From NCBI GenBank assembly GCA_021495925.1, contig JAKEKT010000004.1:372001-436000 (forward strand): a stretch of 64,000 bases of DNA, written 5' to 3'. The translations under genes and the position numbers were made by a program. The stretch comes from Diplodia intermedia (taxonomy: Eukaryota; Ascomycota; Dothideomycetes; Botryosphaeriales; Botryosphaeriaceae). The notes below the pieces were generated by a model. That model made no database searches. It worked only from the letters and a program-made list of their open reading frames with translations, and was not told the DNA's origin. Below, in pieces: positions 1 to 11,978 of this stretch (within the stretch, counting starts at the first letter, position 1; every line of letters begins with the position of its first letter).

Positions 1-846
1 CTTACGCAGATAGTGGAAGCTGTCATCTGGGCATTCTTGCATAATTCTCAAGCTTAGACAGGTGCTTCAACTACCACCAACACCATCTCATACACTGTGA
101 AGACCGTTTACGATGGGCCGAATTGTTTTGGAACCGGCTGTGGCGGGCTGAAGGATGCATCCTTGGTGTGGAGAAGTGGTTTGATAACTGCTTGATTTAG
201 GCCGTTTAAGGCAGGGCAACTGGGGGCAGGGGAACAGGCGGATTTAGCGTGACGTAGGGCTGGGGAACGTGGCTGCTTGGGCCACAATCGCAACGCTTGG
301 CGAGATAGCGAGGAGACTTTTTAGGCGGTGGTGTTCACGCGCTCCAATAGTAGTGCGGGCGACGACGCGGTTCATGGTATGTAAGTACTTAGGGTGCCGG
401 TAGCGGCGCGCTTCGCTTGGGGCCGACGGCGAGCGGGCGGCGGGTTCGGACAGGGTCTCCCCGCGCTTCTTGGGAGCGGACTTGCATCATGCCCAGCGTG
501 GCAGCCACCTGCAAGCCTCACTCCAACTCACCCAAACTGCTCCTCCTCCGCCGTAGCACCCGCTCGCTTTGGATCTGTCGCCCAGATACCCACGCGACTC
601 TAACGAGGTTGCGTGCTGCGCTGTCTCCACTCACTCTACGTATACCATCATCGAATCGCTCGCAAAGGAACCGCCCCCTCGCACCCCGGCCTTGTCAGCA
701 GCCGCGACAGCGCGCAACAGGCAGGTCAAGCGCGTTGAGGCCCACGTCTGCTGCGACGTCTCCTCATTTCACAGGCTCTGCACCAGCGGCTCCGCGGCCG
801 CTCTGTCCTCGTGGTCCTTCGACATACCAATCAGCAACTGCCTACC
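1..846. other. Upstream region of the Usp gene
   Basis: No convincing gene is visible. The stretch from about 480 to 846 is pyrimidine- and GC-rich and probably holds the promoter and 5' leader of the stress-domain gene that starts at 847. Open frames here have low-complexity, arginine/proline-rich translations typical of GC-rich non-coding DNA. Confidence 0.5.
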
Positions 847-2552
847 ATGCCGCATCCCACGCCGGGCCACGCCGTACCCGACGGCTCCTCATCGCCATCC
901 TCCCCCGGTGCCCCGTTAGGCACCCCCGCAGCCGCTGCAACAAAGCTGGATCCTCTCGCAGCCGTCCGGAACCAGGACATCGAGCGCCGCCCCTCTATTC
1001 AATTTCTCGCGAATCAAGGGCTGCCCAAACGAAGTGGCAGCCCGAAGATCAGACAGCGCCGCCTGTCCTCTCCTCCGCCTCCCCCGTGAGTGTCTGCCCT
1101 TGCCCTTGCAATCATTCCGTCATGGTTTCTTTACACCCCAAAGCCACTGAAATCCGCCCCACTCTGGTCCCACAGCCCGCGTGCGGAGCTGCAGCGCATT
1201 CACTAGCTCCAAAGTGCGTCGATTACGAATGTGTCTCAACACAGCTCCCTCCTGTCTCACGCGCTCAACGCCTCATGATTGGGGAATCCATCTTGCTGAT
1301 GCCCGCATAGTGTTTTCCAGCCTCGCGTATCCTTTGACACGTTTGACAAGCCCGCCGATTTCATCGAAGAGAATTCCTTTACGTTGATCAGGAAACACAA
1401 GGACTACGAATACACAAAAAGGTCGCGGACCTTTCTGTGCGGGCTGGACTCCAATGACTATTCCGAATATGCGCTTGAATGGCTCATTGACGAGCTGGTA
1501 GATGATGGAGACGAAATCGTGTGCTTGCAGGTCGTCGAAAAGGGCGACAAGGTTGCCGGAGAGAGCAGTATCGACCACGGACGGTACCGGGAAGAGGCGG
1601 AAAAGTTGATGGACAGAATCCAGTTGAAGAATACTGAGAACAAGGCCATCAATCTTATCCTAGAGTTCTCTGTCGGCACGGTCCACAAGGTCATTGATGA
1701 GATGGTAGGTTCAGTGCTGTGTGCCCGTCGCTTGGCCATAAGCTTACGTCGTTGCAGATAAACCTCCACGAGCCAGCGATCCTCATCGTTGGTACGCGTG
1801 GTCGTAGTCTCGGTGGATTTCAAGGGCTGCTCCCGGGGTCCGTTTCCAAGTACTGTCTTCAACATTCCCCTGTGCCTGTTATTGTTGTCAGGCCCACCAG
1901 CAAAAGGGCCAAGACCAAGCGGAAGCGCCTGCAGGATCCGACGAGAACGGGCTACCGAGATCTGCTTGACAAGAGCGGCCAGGCAGGCGGGCATCTACTC
2001 GACACTAGCCACAAACACAGCCTCATGCTCGACGAGCTCCAGCAGGCAGCGACAGACGAGGAAGCTGCGGCTGTTGCAAAGGCAGTCGGATACCATCCGC
2101 CATTGGAGTCCAGTCCCCTCGCACAGGACAATGGGGAACTGCCTCCCCAGACACCTGACAGTACTAATGACAATGACCCCCTGATGAGCGGCGAAAACTC
2201 TCCAGACGCCACCCGGGACGACGTGGGTGCCTTGATGAAAAGCCCAGAGCTTCAGTACCTCGATACTCCGGCTGTCAGCAGCGACGAAGATAGTGACGAT
2301 GATGATGGCGGAGTGCAGATGTTCCCTCCGGCTCCTCAGGAATCCGAGGCACAGGACTCTCCAAGCTTATCCCCGAACACGACAGCGGTAGATGAAAGCA
2401 GAGGCATGATGCTACAGGACAACGACTCGCGTCAAGACGTGAGCCCTGGGACAGTGACGCCTGCTATGGAGAACCTATCAGTGTCGGAACAGGGACAGCC
2501 TGCAGAGCCTGTAGAGCATGCTCCTTCTGACGAGTCGAAGGAAAAGAGCTAA
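847..2552 (+). CDS. Universal stress protein (Usp) domain protein
   Basis: Proposed exons are 847-1085, 1311-1704 and 1758-2552, giving about 475 residues. A basic, Ser/Pro-rich N-terminus leads into the fungal Usp domain, which begins near PRVSFDTFDK and contains FLCGLDSNDYSEYALEWL. The domain ends after the second intron with the nucleotide-loop motif GTRGRSLGGFQGLLPGSVS, of the G-2X-G-9X-G(S/T) type seen in ATP-binding Usp proteins. The remaining ~250 residues are acidic, low-complexity and probably disordered. The start is the first ATG of the frame, in a good ACC-ATG context. The second intron (53 nt) has GTAGGT/CAG ends and joins phase 0. The first intron (225 nt) is long for this window and is set by the frame of the conserved VFQPRVSFD segment, so a further small exon there cannot be excluded. 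Nucleotide binding is inferred from the family; the cellular role is unknown. Confidence 0.8.
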
Positions 2553-3169
2553 TGAGCATAGATGCGTACAGCAGTTGGCCGACGATGGGTGGGATGTTGC
2601 AAGGTCATGCTGTCCGCGGCAAGCTCACGGATGCAAAAGTGACGCGGCGAGCAGGGCGAATGATGACCCAGGTCGGCATTCATTCTTCTGGGCACTTAGT
2701 TACAAAAGACATTGCTAGCTTTCGTTGAGCGGGATCCGCGCGTGAAAGCGCATTCATATCTTCATGGCGACACTGGTGGCCGAAGATGGGATCAAGGCTG
2801 GTTGATCCAGAGGACCTTTCCACTCTATTATCATTCATCAAAGGATAGCCATGACTTAATTCGAGGTAGACTTTCTTCATGATTGAATGCCTAACAACGG
2901 TGCGATTATTTGCTGCGCCAGCTCCAAGGAGGGCCAGCAAACACACGCGGTTTCGGGAGAAGACGTTGCAGCGTAAGCAACGGCATGTCATTCGCACCTT
3001 TAGGCTGTATGACATCAGCCGGCCATTTGTCGCAAGAAGACGGCATGACTCGGCTCGTGTAGATCGCTGAGACTGCTACCCTCAAGCTCAACTACGCCCT
3101 CTCCGCAGATCCGCTCCTATCCACGCTGCTTCTCCCGTCCCGGCGCCACTCGTTCGTCCCGCCGACGCC
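2553..3169. other. Intergenic, Usp to ferric-reductase-like gene
   Basis: This holds the 3' end of the Usp transcript and the promoter of the next gene. A pyrimidine-rich tract lies just before the ATG at 3170. No other gene or repeat is seen. Confidence 0.5.
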
Positions 3170-5212
3170 ATGGACGATCCCTCCAGTGCCTGGCTCAAGG
3201 CCGCCATGCAGTATGCCTCTTCCGCCGCCGCTCCGAACGTCCCGCTTGCTTTCTCCGCCGGGGCACCGCTTGCCAGCGATGACGACACCATGTCGATAAA
3301 CGAGGACTTCGACCCTGGCAACAACCCAGGACAGGACCCCAGGTTCAGGAGACTGGTAGAGGCCGTCCTGTTCTCGAGAAGGCTGCTCAACACGTACAAC
3401 GTTGTACTGCTGGTTGTACTGCTCGGCTTCGCTGTTGCGCAATGGGGTGGCGTTATGCAACAGGCATACCGGCGGAGGGCCGCTGCCAGGAAAGGGAACG
3501 CGGGGGTGGCCGGAGCAAGAGAAGACACAAGCCATAGGGGACGTGTCGCCGGGGAGAGCGAGGCGTCATCATCGTCGAGCAGCACGCTGGAGGGTACAGC
3601 TACGCCCCCCGACGCCCACAAGCACAGCCGTGGCAAGGTTCCGGACGAACGTCAACCGCTTCTTCCACGGAATGGTGTGGAGTCGCAGAAGCCGGGGCTG
3701 CTGTCTTTCACGTTGCACCGCGTCAAAGCTTGGCTCATGTCTCAGCCACGGCCTGTCCCGCTCATTCACAGGCAGCTGCCGTCGAACGGAGAGAGCCTGG
3801 CCGTACTGGCCTTTCTGGGCTTGAATGTCTTCTACCTGTTCTTCCGGATGGAGTTCACCGCCATGGACATCTTCGTTTTCGCAGATCGGTGTGGTTTGCT
3901 AATCGCTGTAAACCTGCCGCTGCTGTATCTGTTCGCAGCGAAGAACCAGCCGATTACATGGCTAACCGGCTACTCCTACGCATCGCTTAATATTTACCAC
4001 CGCCGCTTGGGAGAGCTTCTATGCCTTCTTGCACTGCTGCATGGCCTGGGCATGTTCACCGTATGGTACGGCCTCCTCCGTCCTCTCGGCTTTTCTCTGT
4101 CCCGCTTCATCTTCACGCGTGTAGTCTCCTTCGGACTCCTGACCTTCTTCTGCTACGAGCTCATCTACGTAACCTCTCTGCGGAGCTTCCGTGCCAGGTG
4201 CTATGAGCTTTTCCTAGCCCTGCACGTCGTCCTCCAAACATTCGCGCTCGTCTTCCTCTTCATCCACCACAGCCGCTCCCGCATCTGGGTCGGCGTCGCC
4301 CTCCTCATATTCATTGCCGACCGCCTCGTCTACCGTCTCGCCATCAAATCAACCTACCTCCGCGCTGACCTGGTCATCCTCCCCGATGGCCAGACCGTTC
4401 GCCTCTCCTCCAACTGGTCCATCCCCTCGAGCACTTGGACGACGTCGCTCTGGCGTCGCACCATTCCGCACGGCTGGAACGCACCCGACCACGTCTTCGT
4501 CAGCGTCCCCGCACTGGGCGGGCTCCACGCGCTGCAGGCCCACCCCTTCAGCATCGCCACGCCCGCCCCATCCAAACCCCACGTCGTTCCCCGCCTACGC
4601 CACGAGGACGCGGGAGACGGAGAGCGCCACGCATGGCTCTCCCTCCTCGTCCGCGCCCACTCCGGCTTCAGCCGCGACCTTCTCCGCCACGCCCAGACCA
4701 ACTCGTCCACCCTCGTCCGCCTCGACGGACCCTATGGCTCCACCCACTCTCTGCGCCTGCTGAGGTCGGCCGACCGCGCCGTCGTCGTCGCCGGCGGCTC
4801 CGGCGTCGCTGTCGCTTTCCCCTTGCTATGGACCTTGCTCAACCCCGCCGCGCGGCCGGATCTGGAGAGGCAGACGCGCCGCTTGGCCGGAACCACGCCG
4901 AAGAAGGTGTTGTTCGTGTGGGTGATCCGGCATCACGCGCACAGGGAGTGGTTGCCCGAGCAGCGGATCGAGGAGCTGAGACAATGGGGCGCCGATGTGA
5001 GGATCGAGGGACCTACGGAGACTACGGGGAGGCCGGATGTTGGTGGTATCGTGGCGGAGTGGGTGAAGGAGGATACAGGGAGCGGCAGCAGCATGACGGG
5101 GACTGTGGTGAGCGGGCCGGACGCGTTGAATAAAGATGTTAGGAATGCGTGTGCGCGACTGGTTGGGGAGGGGAGGGCGATCAAGGTGATTGTGGAGAAG
5201 TTTGGGTGGTAG
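3170..5212 (+). CDS. Ferric-reductase/NOX-like membrane oxidoreductase
   Basis: This is a single uninterrupted frame of 680 residues. Several membrane segments lie between about residues 80 and 400. The ferric-reductase transmembrane core carries paired histidines for two b-type haems: HRRLGELLCLLALLHGLGMF near residue 275 and LALHVVLQTFALVFLFIHH near 350. An FAD-binding region follows with HPFSIATPAP near 457 and LDGPYGS near 518. The NAD(P)-binding region starts at VVVAGGSGVAVAFPLLWTLL near 540 and ends in the typical C-terminal VIVEKFGW. By family it moves electrons from NAD(P)H through FAD and haem across a membrane, to ferric chelates or oxygen. The residues seen do not separate metalloreductase from NADPH oxidase, but the length and lack of EF hands favour the ferric-reductase side. 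An acidic, Ser-rich insert at about 120-150 interrupts the N-terminal membrane region. Confidence 0.85.
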   Translation: MDDPSSAWLKAAMQYASSAAAPNVPLAFSAGAPLASDDDTMSINEDFDPGNNPGQDPRFRRLVEAVLFSRRLLNTYNVVLLVVLLGFAVAQWGGVMQQAYRRRAAARKGNAGVAGAREDTSHRGRVAGESEASSSSSSTLEGTATPPDAHKHSRGKVPDERQPLLPRNGVESQKPGLLSFTLHRVKAWLMSQPRPVPLIHRQLPSNGESLAVLAFLGLNVFYLFFRMEFTAMDIFVFADRCGLLIAVNLPLLYLFAAKNQPITWLTGYSYASLNIYHRRLGELLCLLALLHGLGMFTVWYGLLRPLGFSLSRFIFTRVVSFGLLTFFCYELIYVTSLRSFRARCYELFLALHVVLQTFALVFLFIHHSRSRIWVGVALLIFIADRLVYRLAIKSTYLRADLVILPDGQTVRLSSNWSIPSSTWTTSLWRRTIPHGWNAPDHVFVSVPALGGLHALQAHPFSIATPAPSKPHVVPRLRHEDAGDGERHAWLSLLVRAHSGFSRDLLRHAQTNSSTLVRLDGPYGSTHSLRLLRSADRAVVVAGGSGVAVAFPLLWTLLNPAARPDLERQTRRLAGTTPKKVLFVWVIRHHAHREWLPEQRIEELRQWGADVRIEGPTETTGRPDVGGIVAEWVKEDTGSGSSMTGTVVSGPDALNKDVRNACARLVGEGRAIKVIVEKFGW

Positions 5213-5975
5213 TAGGAGGAAGCAAGAAGGGCATATTTGATCCGATCTTTAGATTTCTTCTTCTTCATACTCTGGCATTTACATAAGGTCTGGTCAGTCA
5301 CAGGGCCGTTCGCCGGATAGTGGGCGCCATGTTGACTCGTTGTCTACAGTGATGCTGCGTGTGCAGAGTATATGCACAACTGTATGCCATTGCCCGCTAC
5401 TAGCTGTGGCAATCCGAAACAGATTCTTAAACATGTTCAAAGTTTCCGGTCCCCAAAAAAAAAAACATTTACTTTACAGCGACATCGGCTTTTCTCCGTC
5501 TGGCACGCGTCTTTCAACTGTCTGCCTGGCTTGAAGGAGATCTAAATGCCGACGCCGGGGCAAATTGGGTTGCAAAAGACATAGTCTTCTATTCCCGCGC
5601 TGGTCGTTACAATCTTCCCACATGAGCAGTTGAAGCAAGGTATCAGAATGGAGATACGAGTTTCAGAACAGTACAAATAAAATCGGGCATAGGATTCTGC
5701 TACCCACGTAATCAGGGTGCAATATCTCTGAGACGGACGTCTTCGTCTGTAAAATGGCATAAGGGAGAACAAAGTGTTGTTGTAGGGTTGGATGGTTGAC
5801 TCCAATCTTGGCGCAGTTGTTGTTTGTCACTGTTTGCCCTTTTCCCTCGAAAATTAATTCAAACGCCCCTGAAACCTATATACAGCATACACTGCTGAGA
5901 GAGATGATGGTTCTCTTTAAACTTATTGAAGTCACTTCTTCCCTACGGTCTCCTTTCGACTCAATGCGTATTTGT
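5213..5975. other. Intergenic, convergent 3' ends
   Basis: This lies between the ends of the reductase gene and the minus-strand complex I gene. It holds an 11-A run at about 5455-5465 and short AT-rich stretches consistent with 3' UTRs. No supported gene is seen. Confidence 0.5.
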
Positions 5976-6759
5976 CTATTTGCCCTCAGCAGCCAACTCA
6001 CGCTCCGCCTGCTGGTAGTACTTGGCGGTATCAACACCGTGCTGTAAACCGTCAGTTGTGCACCGCTATGAAAACGAAGTTTTGATAACAGACCTGGTTG
6101 TGGTTGGCGAAGTTGAACCATGGGATCAGGTGGTTGAAGACGGCACTGTATCTCGAGTTCCTCGAGGCAACGCCCTGGAGATGCTCCGACATGCCAGACT
6201 CGCCGTAGAGGGGCTGGCCAGCCTTGACCTTGTCAACCATCTCCCTCATGTCCATTTCAATCTCCCTCCTGTTCTCGGTGACACCGTAGAAACGGTCTGC
6301 AGGGCAATGTTAGCACAGGGAGCTGGCGAGGGCGTGACGCGGGAGCAGTACAGATGGAGCGGTTGTACACGGTCAGGAAGCCGGCAACGGCACCGATGCC
6401 GACAGTCAAGCGCATGATGGGGGGGAAACCACCGCGGCCGACGTACGAGGGAGAAACGCGCTCGACCACGGCGAGCAGGGCGGGGCCGGCGGCAGCAGTG
6501 GCAGCACCGGTGCCGTAGTCGGAGGGGCGCGCATAGCCGATGACTCTCTTGAAGTGACTGCTGCTGTCAGCGGCGGCAATTGGGACGCATGCGGAGCGGT
6601 AGGCGGGCGTACGGGTCGCTGTCAATGAGCTGGATAATATGTCAGTCGCTATTGGCCCATTGGACAGGTGCCGTCGAGGGAGGGCGCACGCACCGGGTAG
6701 TCGCCGTTGAGCTGCTTGGTCGGCACGACGGGCCGTGTCCGCACTTCGGGGTTCGCCAT
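5976..6759 (-). CDS. NADH:ubiquinone oxidoreductase 21 kDa subunit (complex I)
   Basis: There are five exons in minus-strand order: 6759-6694, 6629-6613, 6557-6352, 6296-6094 and 6041-5976, encoding 185 residues. The second exon is only 17 nt. Introns are 64, 55, 55 and 52 nt and all end in CAG. The spliced protein reads YPLIDSDPHFKRVIGYARPS, then VGRGGFPPIMRL with a membrane segment, then EMDMREMVDKVKAGQPLYG, GVASRNSRYSA and PWFNFANHNQHGVDTAKYYQ. These are hallmarks of the fungal 21 kDa accessory subunit, which has distinct N- and C-terminal domains. It is an accessory subunit of mitochondrial complex I in the inner membrane. It is divergent from the cwf11 gene, with 243 bp between the start codons. 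Confidence 0.92.
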
Positions 6760-7002
6760 TGTGATCTGGGGAGAGGGCAGGGGCGGCTGTTCAGGCGTCG
6801 CGGCTGGGGAAGGGCAGAGGTGGAGGTCGGGTGAAGTTCGAGGATCGGCGTGCCAAGGCGGCGGGCGCGAGCTGCGGCCGCGAAAAGGTGACGCCGTTGC
6901 TTCCTTGACCCGCGCGCGTCTCTGACAGCTCCCTCAGCGCGCCGACAATTATGCCCGCAGCGCCCACCCTCCGCACCCCGCTGCGCTGAACTCGCCGAAA
7001 CC
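6760..7002. promoter_or_regulatory. Shared divergent promoter (complex I 21 kDa / cwf11)
   Basis: Only 243 bp separate the two divergent start codons, so both promoters and 5' leaders must overlap or abut here. The sequence is GC-rich and no TATA box is evident. Confidence 0.5.
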
Positions 7003-10000
7003 ATGGCCACCATGGAGCTCGACACCCAGAGCCGCTCGCGCAACGGCTCCATCGTCCCCGTCACCCATGCGCGCCCCACCGTCGCCGACCTGAACGGCGA
7101 GAACCACTATGCTCAGGTCGCGCGCAAGCACTGGCTGGACAGCTCCAAGCCGCCCAAGGTCCGCCCGCAGGTGGTCAAAGACGAGCTCTGGGCTGCCCTG
7201 GAAAAGGACGACTTCCCGTACGCCTCGCTGCTGATTCTGGAGAATCTGCAGCTGCTCGAGAAGTACTTGTGGCCGGGCTACACAGACGATGCGTCCAACC
7301 ACCATGTCCTGCTGCTGGCCTTGCTCGTCAATGTCAAGCGCAGGGAGAACCTGGCCTCCTGGGGTAAGCCCGCGCCCTTCTGCTCCCCATCGCATCCTGC
7401 TGACCGTGACAAAGAGCATTTCGCGACCCGGCCGACCGAGTTTTCGTCCCTTTTCCGCCGCATCCTCTCCATGACCATCGACGCCTCTCTTTCCTCCAAG
7501 ATCCGCACCTACCTGATTTCCTTCGTCATTGGAGCCTTTCAATCCCTGGATAGTGGCCTGGTTCGCAAGGAATGCGCCCCGCTGGTGTCCATCGCCATTT
7601 GGCAAAACCTGCATAGTGAAGCTGCGCGGGAGGAAAGGCTGGAGAAAAATGTCATGCTGAGAAAGGCATGGAGGTCGGCCGGGAAGAAGTACGAGGCTGG
7701 CGACGAGGAGGTCAAGACGAAGCTGCGCTTCGAGCGCGCATGGCTTTATACCCTCCTTCTGGACTTCCTGAACAAGATCTACAGTCCCGCCCGAGAGAAC
7801 CTAGGCTACTGCGAGAGGTTCCTCGAGTTGCTAATTGATTTAGGGAGTCAACTGCCCACTCGTCGCTACGTCAACACAGTTCTGCACGACCTCAACCTCC
7901 TGCCTGCCATCCAACTGTCTCCCTTGTACGCCGACGAGGAAAACGGGCTCTTCCGCGACTTGTGTGCTCTTCTCCGGCACTTCACCTTCTTTCCGATCGA
8001 TGACCAGGTTGGCCAGCAGCAGTCTCCCGCAGAGTACCACCAGGCCCACTGCGCGAAACTGGCTAAGCTGCAGCGGACTGCAATCAAGCATTTCTCCTCG
8101 AAACTCACTATCCTGGCTCTGTCGAATTACAGTTCTTTGGATCAAAGAGCAGACCTTGAGGCCCACCTGGAAGTGCTGACCGAGGAGGAATTGGTTGGAC
8201 TCTGCAAATTACTGGGTTTTAGGACGGAATACCCTAAATCCTCACTCGTAGTTCTGGATCGATCCTTCTTCACCGAGCTTATCGTTTCTGCTCATGAAAG
8301 GAAGCCGACATTCCAAGACTCTGTGAGGGAAATGACCATTCTTCCCACGGAGAGCACGCTCTATGAATCAACCTTCATCCGCAACGAAACCTACGATGGA
8401 TCGCGACCATTGGCAATTCCGAAGTTGAACCTTCAGTACTTGACTCTTGGAGATTTTCTCTGGAGGTCATTCATCTTGCATCGCTGCGAGGCTTTCTACG
8501 AGATCAGGAAGGATATGGAGGACGTCATCAAGCGTCTCCAACGCAAGAATGTCCGGGGAACTGTGCAATTTGGCGGAAACTCCAGGATGGCACTGCCTAT
8601 CGCAAAGCCTGCCATTACCGACGTTGCCCCCGCCAAGGTCGGAGAGACCTCTCCGTCCAAGGTGCAAGCAGAGGTGATCCTTGATGTTAGCCGCTTGAAC
8701 TTTAACGTTCTCAAGGAATGGGAGTCGCTACGCCCTGACGATGTTGTCTACCTTCTCTCCGTCGACCCTCCAGAGGATTCGCGCGCTATCAGAAACGGTG
8801 GCGGTCCCCTGACCGGTGCCGAACGGATTGGGTTACGCCATCTGCGGTGCGCTGAAGTCGTGCAAGTTCTGGATGAGAATGGACGGCACTTGCGTGAGAG
8901 GAGGAATGACCAAGAAGGGCAAGGACGCAGAGCTCGCCAGCGCCGAATCATCCTCAAGCTCGATAGTCTGGCATACCAAGAGGACATGGACCGTGTTGCA
9001 AAGGGTCACCCTAGCATCTATGACTCCATCAACTTGATAGTGCGCCGTCGGGGCCGGGAAAACAACTTCAAATCCATTCTGGAGTCTATCAGGCGCTTGA
9101 CGCTCTCTGATCTCCCTGCCCCATCATGGCTACAGGAGGTTTTCTTGGGATACGGGGATCCCGCTGGTGCCACGTACAAGCGCTTGGCAAACCGGTTAAG
9201 GAAGATTGATTTCCGCGACACGTTCCTTAACTGGGGCCACCTTGTCTCCAGCCTAGAAGGCAAGGCCGTTGAACCTGTTGACGATACGAAAGGAAGTTTC
9301 GGGCCACCGTATGTCCTGGAGTTCCCTGAGGAAGAGCTGCAAGAAGTCCCCGCGCGCCATTCCAAGAAGCGGAGACGGACCAAGGCCGGGGCACCAGAGC
9401 ATGCCCAGGCCGCGCCCGAGGCTGTCCGTGTCTCTACGTATAAGCCACCGAATATGGGCCCCTATCTCACAGACGCGCCTAAGCTCAACACTGTACCATT
9501 CACGTCTGCCCAGACCGAGGCTATCACATCCGGTACCCAGCCAGGTCTGACCGTCATAGTCGGTCCTCCGGGTACCGGCAAGACCGACGTTGCAACGCAG
9601 ATTATCAACAACATCTATCACAACTTCCCCAGCCAACGGACGTTGCTCATTGCCCACAGCAACCAGGCACTGAACCAGCTGTTCCAAAAGATTGTCGCTC
9701 TCGACATTGATGAGAGGCATCTGCTTCGCCTTGGTCATGGTGAGGAGGAGCTGGAGACGGAGGTCAGTTACAGTAAACACGGTCGGGTGGACTCCTTCCG
9801 CGAGATTGGTACGCGGTATCTAGCGGAGGTGGATCGACTGGCTGCCAACTTCCACGCTCCCGGTGCACACGGGCAATCATGTGAAACAGCTGGCTACTTC
9901 AACTCGGTCTATGTCCACCCCGCATGGACAAAGTACTGGATCGCAGTCGAGTCTGGTGAGTTGAGTGACGAGGACTTAGTCGCCGAGTTCCCCTTCCATC

Positions 10001-11404
10001 AGTATTTCTCCAATGCGCCGCAACCTCTCTTCCCTCAAGGCGCCTCCCGGGAGGCTCTTATGGAGATCGCCGCTGGATGCTACCGTCATATCGAGAAGAT
10101 CTTCTCGGAGCTCGAAGACATCCGCCCGTTTGAGATTCTGCGAAGCCCGAGAGACAGTGCAAACTACCTCTTGGTGAAGGAAGCTAGGATTGTTGCTATG
10201 ACGTCTACCCACGCAGCTATGAGGCGGCAGGAGATTGCGAACCTCGGATTCCACTACGATAATGTAATCATGGAGGAGGCCGCACAAATTACCGAGATCG
10301 AAAACTTCATCCCTCTTGCACTGCAGAACCCGAAGGAGGGCGAGTTGCCCTTGCAAAGAGTAGTCTTGTGCGGCGACCATCTCCAGAACTCGCCGGTGGT
10401 CCAGAACCTTGCCTTTAGGCAGTACGCCAACCTTGAACAGTCGCTTTTCCTTAGACTAGTCAGGCTCGGTGTGCCTACAATCATGCTAGACCAGCAAGGT
10501 CGTGCAAGGTCCAGTCTAGCAGAACTCTACAAGTGGCGGTATCCCAAGCTGGACAACCTTCCCACCGTCGAATCGAGTCCGGAATTCCAAACTGCCAACG
10601 CTGGTTTCCGCTTCGATTACCAGTTCATCAACGTGCCCGACTACAAGGGCCGTGGTGAGATGGAGCCGACGCCGCACTTCATCCAAAACTTGGGGGAGGC
10701 GGAATACGCAGTCGCTCTCTACATGTACATGCGCCTACTCGGTTATCCAGCATCCAAGATTTCCATCTTGACAACATACGCCGGCCAGAGGGCCCTCATC
10801 AGAGATGTCCTATCGCACCGGTGTGCCAAAAACAGGCTCTTCGGCATGCCCAGAATCGTGACGACGGTCGACAAATACCAGGGCGAGCAGAACGACTGTA
10901 AGTTTTACTAAACCAATGTCAGGTCCAAGGCAACCTCCTTTTTCCTAACAAGATGCAGATGTCATCCTCTCCCTCGTCCGCACCGCCCGGGTCGGTTACC
11001 TCCGTGACATCCGCCGCCTCACCGTGGCGCTCTCGCGCGCGCGTCTCGGCCTCTATATCCTCGGTCGCCGCGAGGTGTTCGAGGCCAGTTACGAGCTCAA
11101 GCCCGCCTTCGACATCCTGCTCCAGCGCCCAGACAAGCTCGCCCTCGTCACGAACGAGATGTTCCCGACGAGCCGCGCCCTACACGACGAGCCGCAGGCG
11201 ACGGAGATGGAGGGTGTCGAGCACTTGGGCCAATACGTGTTCGAGATGACGCAGGCGAAGGTGGCGGCGCTAAAGGCTAATGGAGGCGTGCTGCCGCCAG
11301 TCGAGCAGATACCGAAGGATGAGGATATGGACGTGGACGAGGTTGGTGAAGAGGAGGTGGCGGATGACGATGGGCCGGACGATGACGAGGAAGCAGAGGC
11401 TTAG
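7003..11404 (+). CDS. cwf11: Cwf11/Aquarius-type intron-binding spliceosomal factor
   Basis: Proposed exons are 7003-7363, 7415-10897 and 10959-11404, about 1429 residues. The N-terminal ~800 residues are the helical Aquarius scaffold (DNWxK-like start, YLWPGYTDDASNHH). An SF1 helicase core follows: Walker A GPPGTGKTDVATQ near 836, VIMEEAAQITEIENF near 1070, CGDHLQNSPVVQN near 1105, TVDKYQGEQNDYVILSLVRT across the last intron, and VALSRARLGLYILG near 1320. The tail is acidic. The family joins the spliceosome and contacts the intron upstream of the branch site. The last intron (10898-10958) has a GTAAGT donor and restores motif V. The first (7364-7414) is 51 nt and leaves the frame open if retained. 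I splice it because removal gives the conserved LASWEHF join and it has GTAAGC, CTGAC and AAG signals. Two Met codons lie close together, at 7003 and 7012. Confidence 0.92.
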
Positions 11405-11944
11405 AGAAGTTTTTCAGGAAAAAGTCGTCATCTGGTTCGTGGTTTTTGAGCCTTGTTCTTTTTGCTTTTCAGCTCGCCTGACGGACAGCGTAGTATATGG
11501 GATGATGCGTGATTTAGGGGTTCCAAGGATACCATGGGACGACTGTAAGAAGAAAAAGACATAAATCTTTCCCTGATAAAATAAACTGCGTACAAAGCTG
11601 CAAGTGTGCCGTTCAATGCCTGACAGTATTTCGCCGGGCCCGCTTTCGTTGATCTTTTGACCGGTGATGCATAGGTTGCATTCCTTCCAGGAATCACCTT
11701 GTTATTCTGCTTGTCCTACGTGTCCTGCGCTTTGCTTCTCGTGCTCTTCATACTGCTTAGCCTAATCGCCCTGCTCTGCAACATCACAATACTGTCGCCA
11801 ACATTATATTTCGAACGTCGCTTGCTTCGCTTGTGTGCTTTGATGATTGCCAAAAAAAAAAAAGAGAAAAAAAGAAACAACAGTCGTAGGGTACCCCAAT
11901 AACCGGCATTAGCTATATTAATAAGTGAATGCAACCCTAAAAGG
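11405..11944. other. cwf11 3' flank
   Basis: This is AT-richer sequence with the probable cwf11 3' UTR and a purine tract with A runs at about 11851-11878. No gene is seen. Confidence 0.4.
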
Positions 11945-11953
11945 AAAAAAAAA
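11945..11953 (-). terminator. RNA polymerase III terminator (T9)
   Basis: Nine consecutive T on the minus strand lie seven bases past the discriminator base of the tRNA-Ala gene. This is the position and form expected for a Pol III terminator. It supports the view that the full stretch back to 12103 is one transcription unit. Confidence 0.75.
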
Positions 11954-11978
11954 TATGATGTGGACGAATTGGGGATCG

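Noticed and set aside
417..1310. 297-codon frame upstream of and over the start of the Usp gene
   Set aside because: Arg/Pro/Ser-rich with no domain. It overlaps the supported first exon and intron in another frame.
5542..5805. Possible small minus-strand gene (87 codons, several Cys)
   Set aside because: Begins at a TTG, has no family resemblance and lies in AT-rich 3' flanks of two convergent genes.
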